Of a DNA stretch of 43,905 nucleotides, positions 19,301-26,814 are shown piece after piece. The position numbers and the translations under genes were made by a program. The notes under the pieces are model-generated. The model was not told the DNA's origin, made no database searches, and worked only from the letters and a program-made list of their open reading frames with translations. The DNA is from Bodo saltans (lineage: Eukaryota > Euglenozoa > Kinetoplastea > Eubodonida > Bodonidae): NCBI GenBank assembly GCA_001460835.1, contig CYKH01000140.1:1-43905 (forward strand), in the 5' to 3' direction. Within the stretch, counting starts at the first letter, position 1, and every line of letters starts with the position of its first letter.

Positions 19301-19527
19301 GTGCCCTCATTGGCAATGTTGCCCTGGTGGTGGCGTTGTCCGTGGTGGTGACGATCGTGCGGCTGATAAAGAAGAAATGTGTCGACTATAGTGTTGTCCC
19401 ACATCGTCAATGGGGAAGAGGTCCGAAAAGTAACACGCAAGACGACACAACAGAGGTCGGCACTAAACATCATCATGTGCCCTCATTGGCAATGTTGCCC
19501 TGGTGGTGGCGTTGTCCGTGGTGGTGA
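16366..19527 (+). CDS. LRR surface receptor-like protein A, N-terminal open part
   Basis: The start at 16366 puts a signal peptide (MFIIMSFLLVIIICSSFFV) at the N-terminus, matching paralogue B; an earlier in-frame ATG at 16267 would add 33 non-hydrophobic residues. After the signal comes an N-cap like the plant LRRNT_2 and Leishmania GP46/PSA caps (LLAF, then CSW and VTC), then about twenty LRRs of the LxLSxNxLxGxIP type with many N-glycosylation sequons, a Cys-containing cap, and a Thr/Ser-rich stalk at about 18600-18990. A membrane helix follows (about 19005-19080), then a conserved loop ending FSDITDNPTTLSIP and a second helix. The frame is lost in the 176-bp duplication at 19301-19652 and ends at 19527. 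Probably an extracellular recognition protein; ligand unknown. Confidence 0.75.
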   Translation: MFIIMSFLLVIIICSSFFVNADDAAADCLCDTPQNRGVLLAFQRITGNAWTFDTSVPLCSWGNTAVTCNDTIVTAVDLRGGGLFGNFSAILPSVNSTTFSFSGLSSLRTLDLTKNPLLYASIQQFEFPPSLRVLRLPSGFTGKCPEQLLNLTTFSCPQCGLQGPLPTSWCSNNNTTSGNTTTMQLLEVIELTGNAGLVGPLPSSWAACPLTLVDVSGTRGAGAIPSSWRDEQQLMAKTIARLRLGSSGLLGDLPGAWFTSVSFPKLVELSAPDNLLNGTLPINISQAVLMSLDLSFNQLSGQIPQTLAASLSTLKLSRNAFDGALPAVLPSAMTVIDVSDNTGLTGPIPVDWSEGASAPALQQILLGGCNLNGSVPQGWLYTSAVEESLVTLNLSHNQFQGGLLMTFGLSSTVVPKFLSSFDVSWNKLSGSLPTFVNSIAIVDVSHNQLQGSVPLTLPTSYFDASDNLLTGSLIAWGTQIGMLDLSFNQLSGALPSGGAMIFTASLLNLSHNLFSGVLPDSIGDTATTVDVSWNRLVLPLPSVGTAGLMSSLSLAHNALVGGLAPRGVLVQQATLFSLDLSDNAITSIVTSPNNATAQLVTLPPNLQRLTLRNCSVQRIPDILPDTLQQLDLSANIELGGSSGGQQLSGLWRWSFALRSVILSDIPLLVLRKVPIALCARLYGAELITLGGGFQVRFPKIQINLLGTLVEFRNRTGVALLVSNYDAQDAWVASWCRSETNSVAISASHAAPSPSMTPTKSPTFWRNDDPHRTTSSSKSITYPSLALSVDSTKTLTLPSTKTSTISRTCVITPSATSASILAESASSSWSSSRMTVTRSASSASQSTSLNSAATNSHALDLTSTGMLSTTPTLPLPNFVSVQVSAVVASAVSTGAATIAAIIGASQATSAFVAIGQGSFGARSLRDKCQSIAAAAQQQQRNSVNATALSIADEPFSDITDNPTTLSIPVGVHRGLQNAAGALIGNVALVVALSVVVTIVRLIKKKCVDYSVVPHRQWGRGPKSNTQDDTTEVGTKHHHVPSLAMLPWWWRCPWW

Positions 19528-19652
19528 CGATCGTGCGGCTGATAAAGAAGAAATGTGTCGACTATAGTGTTGTCCCACATCGTCAATGGGGAAGAGGTCC
19601 GAAAAGTAACACGCAAGACGACACAACAGAGGTCGGCACTAAACATCATCAC
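19301..19652 (+). repeat. 176-bp direct tandem duplication in LRR gene A
   Basis: Bases 19301-19476 recur at 19477-19652 with 176-base spacing; only the last base of the unit differs. The period is not a multiple of three, so the membrane-domain frame shifts. The unit covers the second membrane helix and the following basic cytoplasmic segment. Confidence 0.95.
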
Positions 19653-19704
19653 GACGACGAAACGGTTGCGCCGCTACGAGTAGGCACAGAGCTTCCTGGA
19701 GGAA

Positions 19705-20982
19705 ACTGTTGGCATTTTCTTGATCTTGTTGCTTCCTTCTACTGCATCTGTTGTGTACATCTTCGCAACGGCAAGTGCATCTGACGGAAACGCTTCAGGG
19801 GCAACAGCCATACTGGTGATCGTAGCTGCCATTGGCTGCACCTTGTTCCTCGGCCCAATCATTGCAGTTGCCTACCACGTGCTGCGCAACGTTGATGTGC
19901 TGGTGGAGTGCCACAGCGCTGAGGACGACACGATGGACTCGCTGCAACTGCAGTGGTCGAACAGCTGGTCGGCGAGAGNNNNNNNNNNNNNNNNNNNNNN
20001 NNNNNNNNNNNNNNNNNNNNNNNNNNNNNNNNNNNNNNNNNNNNNNNNNNNNNNNNNNNNNNNNNNNNNNNNNNNNNNNNNNNNNNNNNNNNNNNNNNNN
20101 NNNNNNNNNNNNNNNNNNNNNNNNNNNNNNNNNNNNNNNNNNNNNNNNNNNNNNNNNNNNNNNNNNNNNNNNNNNNNNNNNNNNNNNNNNNNNNNNNNNN
20201 NNNNNNNNNNNNNNNNNNNNNNNNNNNNNNNNNNNNNNNNNNNNNNNNNNNNNNNNNNNNNNNNNNNNNNNNNNNNNNCGCGGCACCGACGATTCTTTAT
20301 CGTTGAGTTTGGCGTTGTGCTATGCAGTGGCGTTGTGCTTGGCGCCGCGCTGAGTGCAGCGGATGCGTGCGCTGCCGTTGTGTGGGGTGGCGTGCTACTT
20401 GCCGCGCTCTCTGGTGGGTTGGGAGCTGCGCATGCAGTGTTGCTGCCGACGACTGCGCGCATCGAGAGCGTGTCGATTGCGCTTGTTGCCTCGCTGACGT
20501 GTGCTGCTGAACTCGCACTTGCCTTCACTGATTCAGCCGCTGGTGAACGATTAATGATTGCAGCAGCGGTCTTAGAGCTTGTGCTTGTGTGCGTTGGGAT
20601 AATGCTTGATGTTTTGCCTCGAAACTACTTCCTTATCTCGGCCGCAACGAAAGTGTTTAAGCCCCAGCAGATCAAACCCGAAACTCGAAAATCGCGACGA
20701 CGACGACATGACATGAGTCCTGGTCGTCCATGCCTGCGAGAGCAGCAGAATCAACTGCCGCTCGCAGGAGGACGACTTGCACGGCACCAATGCGAGATCT
20801 TGAAGATTTTGATCATGGCAGCGTCAGCCTCTGCCCGATTGCCGCCTCGCGCAACGCCCCTAGAAAACGAGGGGACGGTTCAAAAAGATCAGCAGGGGCA
20901 TGCAACAGCTACTGCTGCTGCTGCTGCGGTGAACGCACTCCTCAGGTACTCGCAACGACAGAAGCGACATCAGAGTGCATGA
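19705..20982 (+). pseudogene. LRR gene A, C-terminal membrane domain fragment with sequence gap
   Basis: This frame continues gene A. It reads VGIFLILLLPSTASVVYIF and GCTLFLGPIIAVAYHV, aligning with helices 3 and 4 of paralogue B, runs through the N gap, and resumes with helices 5-8 (from RHRRFFIVEFG to LVLVCVGIMLDVLP) and a basic tail with an Ala-rich run. A second frame change lies near 19703, between the duplicated region and this part: GGA GGA AAC reads on in another frame where B has an unbroken GGLMGIF. With the upstream duplication and the gap, the gene as given cannot encode a continuous product. It is either a degenerating paralogue or a poorly assembled intact one. Confidence 0.65.
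19979..20278. other. Assembly gap of 300 N
   Basis: Exactly 300 undetermined bases lie inside the membrane-domain coding part of gene A, between helix 4 and helix 5. The round number suggests an estimated gap size, so the frame across it carries no information. Confidence 0.99.
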
Positions 20983-21540
20983 CACGCGTTTCCCCCTCTT
21001 TAAATTTTATGAAACAGAAGAACAGGTCGTTGTAGAAAAGAAAAGAGAGAGTGTAGCCATACGCATTTGTTATTTTGTTAAGTCTAGGGTGGCGATAGCG
21101 TGAGGAGGGCATGTCCTTTTTTTTCCTCCTTGCACTTCTGCGCCTCTACACATTGGGTCAAATTATTTTAACATGAGGAAGAAAAGGCGCACCTTGTTGG
21201 TTTAAGGCGTGGAGAAAAAACTCGCCTCAGACACTTTGCTGTTACTTCAAAGATAAAGTCTTTGCGCCACTTTACATTCATCTTATTGTATTTCGCATTT
21301 TTTGTTTTCTTCTTTCGTGCTCATGACAATAATTGTAACAAATCAAACCCTTCTTTCTTCCTTCCCCTTTCACTTCCGCTGCCACCAAGAATACGCTTTT
21401 CTCTTTTTACACACTCCCCCCTTTTTTCCTCCCTCAAAGCCTACCTCTACCCACCCCCGTGATGCGTTTCCTCCACACATCATGCACATCATGCATATCT
21501 ATTACCTGTCGCAGTCCAGATCATAGATCGGACAATAAAG

Positions 21541-21597
21541 TTTGTCTGTTTTCGTTGCCCTTCATCGTCGTTTCTAATCTTTTTATTTCATCCATAG
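21541..21597 (+). promoter_or_regulatory. Trans-splice acceptor of LRR gene B
   Basis: A pyrimidine-rich run of more than 50 bases ends in CATAG (AG at 21596-21597), the cleanest acceptor in the window, with a 122-nt leader to the ATG at 21720. The 20983-21719 gap also has T/C tracts at about 21115-21140, 21345-21380 and 21415-21460, and no other supported gene. Confidence 0.65.
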
Positions 21598-21719
21598 GAC
21601 AAAGGGTTGGTGGTGGAATTGTGAGACGAGAGAAGAATTACCGCAGCCACAAAAATTGTTCCCAAGACGAGAAGAGACAAAGTACATTCACCGACGACAC
21701 ACACGCACACACGCACAAA

Positions 21720-24700
21720 ATGCAGGTAGCCCAAAGCTGCCTTGTCAGCACCATTCTGCTTGTGATGGCGTCGGTTCCTTTCACTAGAGCTCAATGCGCG
21801 TGTGATACCGCATCGAACAGAGCAACTCTTCTTGCTTTCTGCACACGAACCGGGGGTGGCGCTTCTTGGGCAGTCACGACAACTCTCCCCATCTGCTCTT
21901 GGGGCGGGGTGATTGTTTGTGGCGATGACAACAACGGTGCTGCTGTGACGCAGATCAATTTGAATGGCCGTGCCTTGGTGGGCAATCTCTCCACTTCACC
22001 ACCCTTCAGTTTCCTCAGCTTTTCATCACTGACACTGTTGGATGTATCCCAAACATCGCTGGTGGGCACAATAGAAAGCTTTGCGTTGCCAACGTCGTTG
22101 CAAGTGCTGCGGTTGGCAAGCGGTTTCACTGGTCGCTGTCCCGAGTGGGGTCTGCCGAACTTAACCGTATTTTCGTGCCAACAGTGCGGCTTGCAAGGCC
22201 CACTCCCCAGTTCATGGTGCAACAACGGCAGTGCGTCGAACCTGTCAAGCGGTGCAATGTGGCGTTTGCAAGTCATTGAAGTCACAGGGAATCGTGCGTT
22301 GGTTGGTCCATTGCCACCATCGTGGGCATCGTGCCCCCTCACATTGATTGATGTGAGTGGCATCCGCGACGCCGGGGTGGTGCCGATGTCGTGGCAAGAC
22401 CCCAGTCAGCCGATCTCTCAGTCCATTAAGTACCTTCGACTCGGCTCCAGTGGCCTTTCAGGCAATGTACCCGTCACGTGGTTCACTGATCACTTCCCTC
22501 ACCTACAAGAACTTTCAATCGCTGAGAATGAGCTGAACGGGTCCCTGCCTGCCAACGCCTCAACCTCCCGACTACTGTCGCTAGATGCGTCTGGAAATCA
22601 ACTCTCCGGAGAGATCACTCGCACGTTTGGCACGAATCTCTCAACGCTGAGGCTTGCTCGAAATCATTTTGTTGGTGCACTTCCACCAACACTTCCTCGG
22701 TCTTTGACAGTGATTGACTTGTCTGATAATACTGGCCTCACCGGTCCCATCCCCATTGGCTGGTCGGAAGGCGCATCGGCCCCTGCCTTGCAACAAATTC
22801 TTCTTGGCGGATGCAACTTGAGCGGCTCGGTGCCCCAAGGCTGGCTGTATTCCACTGTCGTTCAAGAGTCATTGCTGCACTTGAACATGTCACACAATCA
22901 GCTCAACGGCATGCTCGTCCCAGCGACAAATACTTCGCAGCGCTCCACGGTTAAGTTTCTGTCCTTATTGGACATTGCGTGGAACAACATCTTTGGACCG
23001 TTTCCGATCTTTATCAACGCATTCTCGTACGTCGACGTGTCGCACAATCGGCTTCAAGGAACGCTTCCACAGTTACTACCCGTGAGTTATTTCGACGCCT
23101 CCTACAATTCCCTCACCGGAACTATTCCCTCCGCATGGGGAGGAGCTTTGATAGACGTCTTAGACCTCTCCTTCAATTTTCTCTCTGGAAGTTTGGCCCA
23201 ACTCAGCAACACGTTTGTCAAGGGTGCATCGCTGGTGAATGTGTCGCACAATGTGTTGAGTGGTGCGGTGCCAGCGAGTATCACCGCTGCAGGGAGTGTG
23301 GTGGATCTCTCGTGGAATCGCTTTACCCTACCGCTGCCGCAAGGAGACGCGACCAGCATGATCAATGAATTAGACCTCAGCCACAATGCACTCGTTGGTC
23401 CCGTGCAGAACATTTTCCCGTTGCAAGCGTCGCTGATTTCGATCGACTTGTCGTTCAACGGCATCATTTCCATTTCGAAAAATGGCACGACTTTTGGCAG
23501 TCCAACGCAACTCGTCAGTGTTGCACCAAACCTGCAAACGTTACTCCTCCGTAATTGCTCACTCGAACAAGTCCCTCATGCACTTCCAGACTCTATTTGG
23601 CAGCTCGACTTCTCGTTCAATGATCGGTTAGGAGGAAAAGGAGGCAACAACAACGACTCCACCACCACCAGCGTTCAACAGCAACAACAACAAGAAGCGG
23701 CGGTGTTGTCTGGATTTTGGCGGTGGGCGTTTCACCTTCGCCTCGTGGACCTGTCGTTCAATCCCTCACTTGCGATTCCTTCAGTCCCCATTGCACTCTG
23801 TCAGCGATTACGAGGAGTGGAATTCATCCGCCTCAGTGGTATTCTACTTCCTTTTCCGCAAATTCGCCTTGCATTGGTGGGCACACGCGTCATTTTTCGA
23901 GGCCAAGGTTCGCAGCTGGTCGTGTCGTCGGAAAGTGAAGGCGCTGCATGGATTGAATCGTGGTGCGAAACGTTGACTCCCTCCACAGCCGTATCGACTA
24001 CGCTTGTCATAACACCGACGACTATGTTGAGCCCAAGCCGATCGGCAGTGACCCCGACGATGAGCCCCACCAAGAAGACTCGCGCTCCGTCGATTTCCCA
24101 GTCCATTTCTGCCACTGTGACCCCAACGATGACCTGGAGTTTGAACAAAGGTTCATTCAGCTCTTCCCACACAGATGCTTTCACTATGAGTGACCCGTCT
24201 CCGTCATCGTCTCAGCAGCACACTACCACGCTAACAGACAGCATCTCCACACAGCTCACGATGTCTGTCGTTCTTACCGTGTCACCGGCTACCGCAACGC
24301 TCCCAACACCAAGTGCATCAAGACACCGGGTTTCCATCACATCATCCAAACAAATTCGAGCACCTCCACCAGTTGACGTTTCTGTCCCAACCATTCTGAG
24401 CATCGGTGCAAGTGCCATCGTCGCGCTGATCGGAGCATCTCAAGCAGGGATGGTCGTTGCCATTACGCAGGGGACAACGGGAACATCATCGCTTCGTGAT
24501 CGGTGCCACCAACAACAGCTTCTCATTCTAAGTTTCAACGGGACCACTTTCGACACAGATGCCGACGACGAAATGTTTCTAGCGAATTCCCCATTCACTG
24601 ACTTGATGGACAACCCTACCACGCTAGCGATTCCCTTTGGTGATAGGGCAGCAGCAGGACCTAACCGCATTGCACTGCAGAACGCTGCTGGAGCTGTCGT

Positions 24701-25187
24701 GGGAAATTTTGTTGTTGTATTGGGTTTCGTAACATTGAGACTGGTCGGGACACAGGTACGGCAATTCATCGAGTCCCAACGTTGCTGTTGTTGTTGTGGA
24801 ACAACCGCAACAGCTCGACGATCGAAGCGTCAGCATCCGATGCACTCGTCTGACGACCATAACCAGCACTCGGAAGTATTACAGGCTGGTACTCAAATAC
24901 CAGGAGGGCTCATGGGGATCTTCTTGATTCTTTTGTTTCCTTCCGTCGCTGCTGTGGTGTTTCTCTTTATTGAAAGCGCCAGCTCTGTGCCGTCTGCAAG
25001 TAAAATCGCGTCATTAGTTTCTGTTGGTGCTGCAGGCTGCATCTTGTTCCTCGGCCCAATCATTGCAGTTGCCTACCACGTGTATACGGGCAGGTGTTTG
25101 GCGTGTACAACGGGCGGCATCGACGATTCTTTATCGTTGAGTTTGGCGTTGTGCTCTGCAGTGGCGTTGTGCTTGGCGCCGCGCTGA
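21720..25187 (+). CDS. LRR surface receptor-like protein B, main open part
   Basis: 1155 residues from the ATG at 21720; the longer upstream frame would include the splice acceptor. Layout: signal peptide 1-24; LRRNT_2/GP46-like N-cap with LLAF, CSWGG and VCG; about twenty LRRs to residue about 740 with many NxS/T sequons; a cap with LCQRLRG and WIESWC; a Ser/Thr stalk at about 750-890; helix 1 at about 889-915; a conserved loop with LRDRC and FTDLMDNPTTLAIP; helix 2 at about 985-1010; a cytoplasmic CCCCCG segment; helices 3 and 4 at about 1062-1086 and 1096-1121. After VAYHV the frame departs from the paralogue and soon stops. It is a paralogue of gene A next door. Ligand and signalling output are unknown. 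Confidence 0.78.
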   Translation: MQVAQSCLVSTILLVMASVPFTRAQCACDTASNRATLLAFCTRTGGGASWAVTTTLPICSWGGVIVCGDDNNGAAVTQINLNGRALVGNLSTSPPFSFLSFSSLTLLDVSQTSLVGTIESFALPTSLQVLRLASGFTGRCPEWGLPNLTVFSCQQCGLQGPLPSSWCNNGSASNLSSGAMWRLQVIEVTGNRALVGPLPPSWASCPLTLIDVSGIRDAGVVPMSWQDPSQPISQSIKYLRLGSSGLSGNVPVTWFTDHFPHLQELSIAENELNGSLPANASTSRLLSLDASGNQLSGEITRTFGTNLSTLRLARNHFVGALPPTLPRSLTVIDLSDNTGLTGPIPIGWSEGASAPALQQILLGGCNLSGSVPQGWLYSTVVQESLLHLNMSHNQLNGMLVPATNTSQRSTVKFLSLLDIAWNNIFGPFPIFINAFSYVDVSHNRLQGTLPQLLPVSYFDASYNSLTGTIPSAWGGALIDVLDLSFNFLSGSLAQLSNTFVKGASLVNVSHNVLSGAVPASITAAGSVVDLSWNRFTLPLPQGDATSMINELDLSHNALVGPVQNIFPLQASLISIDLSFNGIISISKNGTTFGSPTQLVSVAPNLQTLLLRNCSLEQVPHALPDSIWQLDFSFNDRLGGKGGNNNDSTTTSVQQQQQQEAAVLSGFWRWAFHLRLVDLSFNPSLAIPSVPIALCQRLRGVEFIRLSGILLPFPQIRLALVGTRVIFRGQGSQLVVSSESEGAAWIESWCETLTPSTAVSTTLVITPTTMLSPSRSAVTPTMSPTKKTRAPSISQSISATVTPTMTWSLNKGSFSSSHTDAFTMSDPSPSSSQQHTTTLTDSISTQLTMSVVLTVSPATATLPTPSASRHRVSITSSKQIRAPPPVDVSVPTILSIGASAIVALIGASQAGMVVAITQGTTGTSSLRDRCHQQQLLILSFNGTTFDTDADDEMFLANSPFTDLMDNPTTLAIPFGDRAAAGPNRIALQNAAGAVVGNFVVVLGFVTLRLVGTQVRQFIESQRCCCCCGTTATARRSKRQHPMHSSDDHNQHSEVLQAGTQIPGGLMGIFLILLFPSVAAVVFLFIESASSVPSASKIASLVSVGAAGCILFLGPIIAVAYHVYTGRCLACTTGGIDDSLSLSLALCSAVALCLAPR

Positions 25188-25807
25188 GTGCAGCGGATGC
25201 GTGCGCTGCCGTTGTTTGGGGTGGCGTGCTACTTGCCGCGCTCTCTGGTGGGTTGGGAGCTGCGCATGCACTGTTGCTGCCGACGACTGCGCGCATCGAG
25301 AGCGTGTCGATTGCGCTTGTTGCCTCGCTGACGTGTGCTGCTGAACTCGCACTTGCCTTCAGTAGCTCAAATGTTGGCCAGGGGATATCTCTTGCCGCGG
25401 CTGTGCTCGAACTTGTGCTTGTGTGCGTTGGCTTTTTGATTGATGTCCTTCCAAGGTTTTGCAATCTCTTTCCACAGCCTCTCGTGCAGGCACATAAGGT
25501 TCCTAAAGAGCTCGCTCGAGCCCTTCGCAATGTGGTGCATCGGGGAAGGGCAAAGACCATTACTTCCCAGCAGGAAGCCTTGATGTCGCTCGTCGAGCTT
25601 GCGGCGTTCTCGTCAAGGAATGCTTGTCGTTCTGCGAGAAACGGGTATGACAATAGTTACCTGCCAGCACCTGCCTATTCTTCTGATGCCGATTCGATCA
25701 CGCCGTTGCCCTTTAGTTCGCAAAATGTTCACTTGCAGCTTCAACTGCTACTTCGACATGCCATTGCTCAAAGGGCGGAGAAAAATGGATCGAGATTGAC
25801 AGCATGA
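25082..25807 (+). pseudogene. LRR gene B, C-terminal membrane helices in another frame
   Basis: The end of the membrane domain of B lies in a different frame from its ectodomain. It reads RHRRFFIVEFGVVLCSGVVL and continues through four hydrophobic segments to LVLVCVGFLIDVLP, then a cytoplasmic tail of about 110 residues with a helical part (QEALMSLVELAAFSS). The first 245 bases are about 98% identical to the matching part of gene A, but the loop joining helix 4 to helix 5, at least about 100 bases plus the gap in A, is reduced to 32 bases here. A loss with frame change at that junction would explain the break. No separate start or splice site is evident. Confidence 0.6.
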
Positions 25808-26000
25808 CGTTGGAACTCTATTATTCTCTTTGAAAACATTTTCATATTTTGATCCCTGATCGTCGTCAAAATGTCGCTGTCTCTCTTGTGTGATGATGAC
25901 CAGTGTGACTGAGATGACGTTTCTTTAACACGATACTGTTACTTCTTCCCCTCTGGGTGTACCTCCAGCGACTATTTTTTGTGAACTATTATGTGTGATT

Positions 26001-26017
26001 TGTGTGTGTGTGTGTGT
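26001..26017. repeat. (TG)n microsatellite
   Basis: Eight TG units in the gap between gene B and gene C. The 25808-26430 gap otherwise shows T-rich stretches and GTTGCCCGTT repeated near 26152-26180. Confidence 0.85.
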
Positions 26018-26192
26018 TTCTTGTGCGTATTTTGATTGCCCGGCACAAACCACTCTAAAACAAAAAAAGTGACTTTAACTCATGTGTTGTGGTTCTTTTT
26101 CGCAGTCCCTCTCGATTCAACTGTTGCCCTTGTTTGCTCGGTTCACTAATTGTTGCCCGTTAATGTTGCCCGTTGCCCCCATGTGCTGCTAC

Positions 26193-26233
26193 ATCTTTTT
26201 ATATTTTTGTTTCGCCCCGTGGTGTCGCATCAG
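26193..26233 (+). promoter_or_regulatory. Trans-splice acceptor of gene C
   Basis: The T-rich tract at 26193-26215 is followed by GTCGCATCAG (AG at 26232-26233). An earlier tract ending in TTTTTCGCAG (AG at 26104-26105) is an equally good alternative. The leader is about 200 or 325 nt. Confidence 0.45.
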
Positions 26234-26430
26234 CACTCCCGGTATTGACTCACCCAGTTGCCCACTATGGTCTCAACGGCGTCGTTCGTGTCTTGATTTG
26301 TTTCGCACAATATCAATAAGACTTCATTGCGTTTCTGAAGCACGTTTGCCACGTTTTCAACCTGTTTTCGGTATCAATTTCAGTTCTTGAACTTTTGTAG
26401 AAAAACGAGGCTGTCGGAACATCTCTGAGA

Positions 26431-26814
26431 ATGATGACTTTGTCGCAGCCCATTGAGTGGAGGACTCTCTTTGTGGGGACGATCGTGATCGTCCAGGGAA
26501 TCTTCACGTCCTGCGCGTTGTCGCCGATAGCGCAGCAATGTTTGGAGTCATCACTTTCCGTCATGAACTGTGTGCCAGATGCGTTGGCCCCAACCATCCT
26601 TCAGAATTCCAGCCTCTCGTACTTTGACAAAGCAGCCCTGTGGCATGCGAAGGGTGCGATGGCTGATAGTTTCGGTGGGTGCCCACAACTGATTGACAAA
26701 GGCGCTGTGTTTACTCCTGGAAGCACGTTTGTGTTTTACTTTGTTGGCTCAAGAGTACCCGTTTCCAGCAACGACAACGCAACCACGATGGGTGTTCATT
26801 GTGGATTGTCTTGA
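26431..26814 (+). CDS. Secreted or membrane protein C, N-terminal open part
   Basis: The ATG at 26431 opens a frame with a hydrophobic signal-like stretch at residues about 12-30 (TLFVGTIVIVQGIFTSCAL), followed by a Cys-containing extracellular-type sequence. It stops at 26814. The downstream frame from about 26792 continues the same kind of sequence (VFIVDCLDVV), so a one-base change near 26760-26792 probably separates two parts of one gene. The product is not recognised. Confidence 0.55.
   Translation: MMTLSQPIEWRTLFVGTIVIVQGIFTSCALSPIAQQCLESSLSVMNCVPDALAPTILQNSSLSYFDKAALWHAKGAMADSFGGCPQLIDKGAVFTPGSTFVFYFVGSRVPVSSNDNATTMGVHCGLS

Noticed and set aside
16366-25807. Reading the LRR genes as plant-type LRR receptor kinases acquired by transfer
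   Set aside because: No kinase domain follows, and Leishmania GP46/PSA proteins already show the same cap and LRR style within kinetoplastids, so transfer is not needed.
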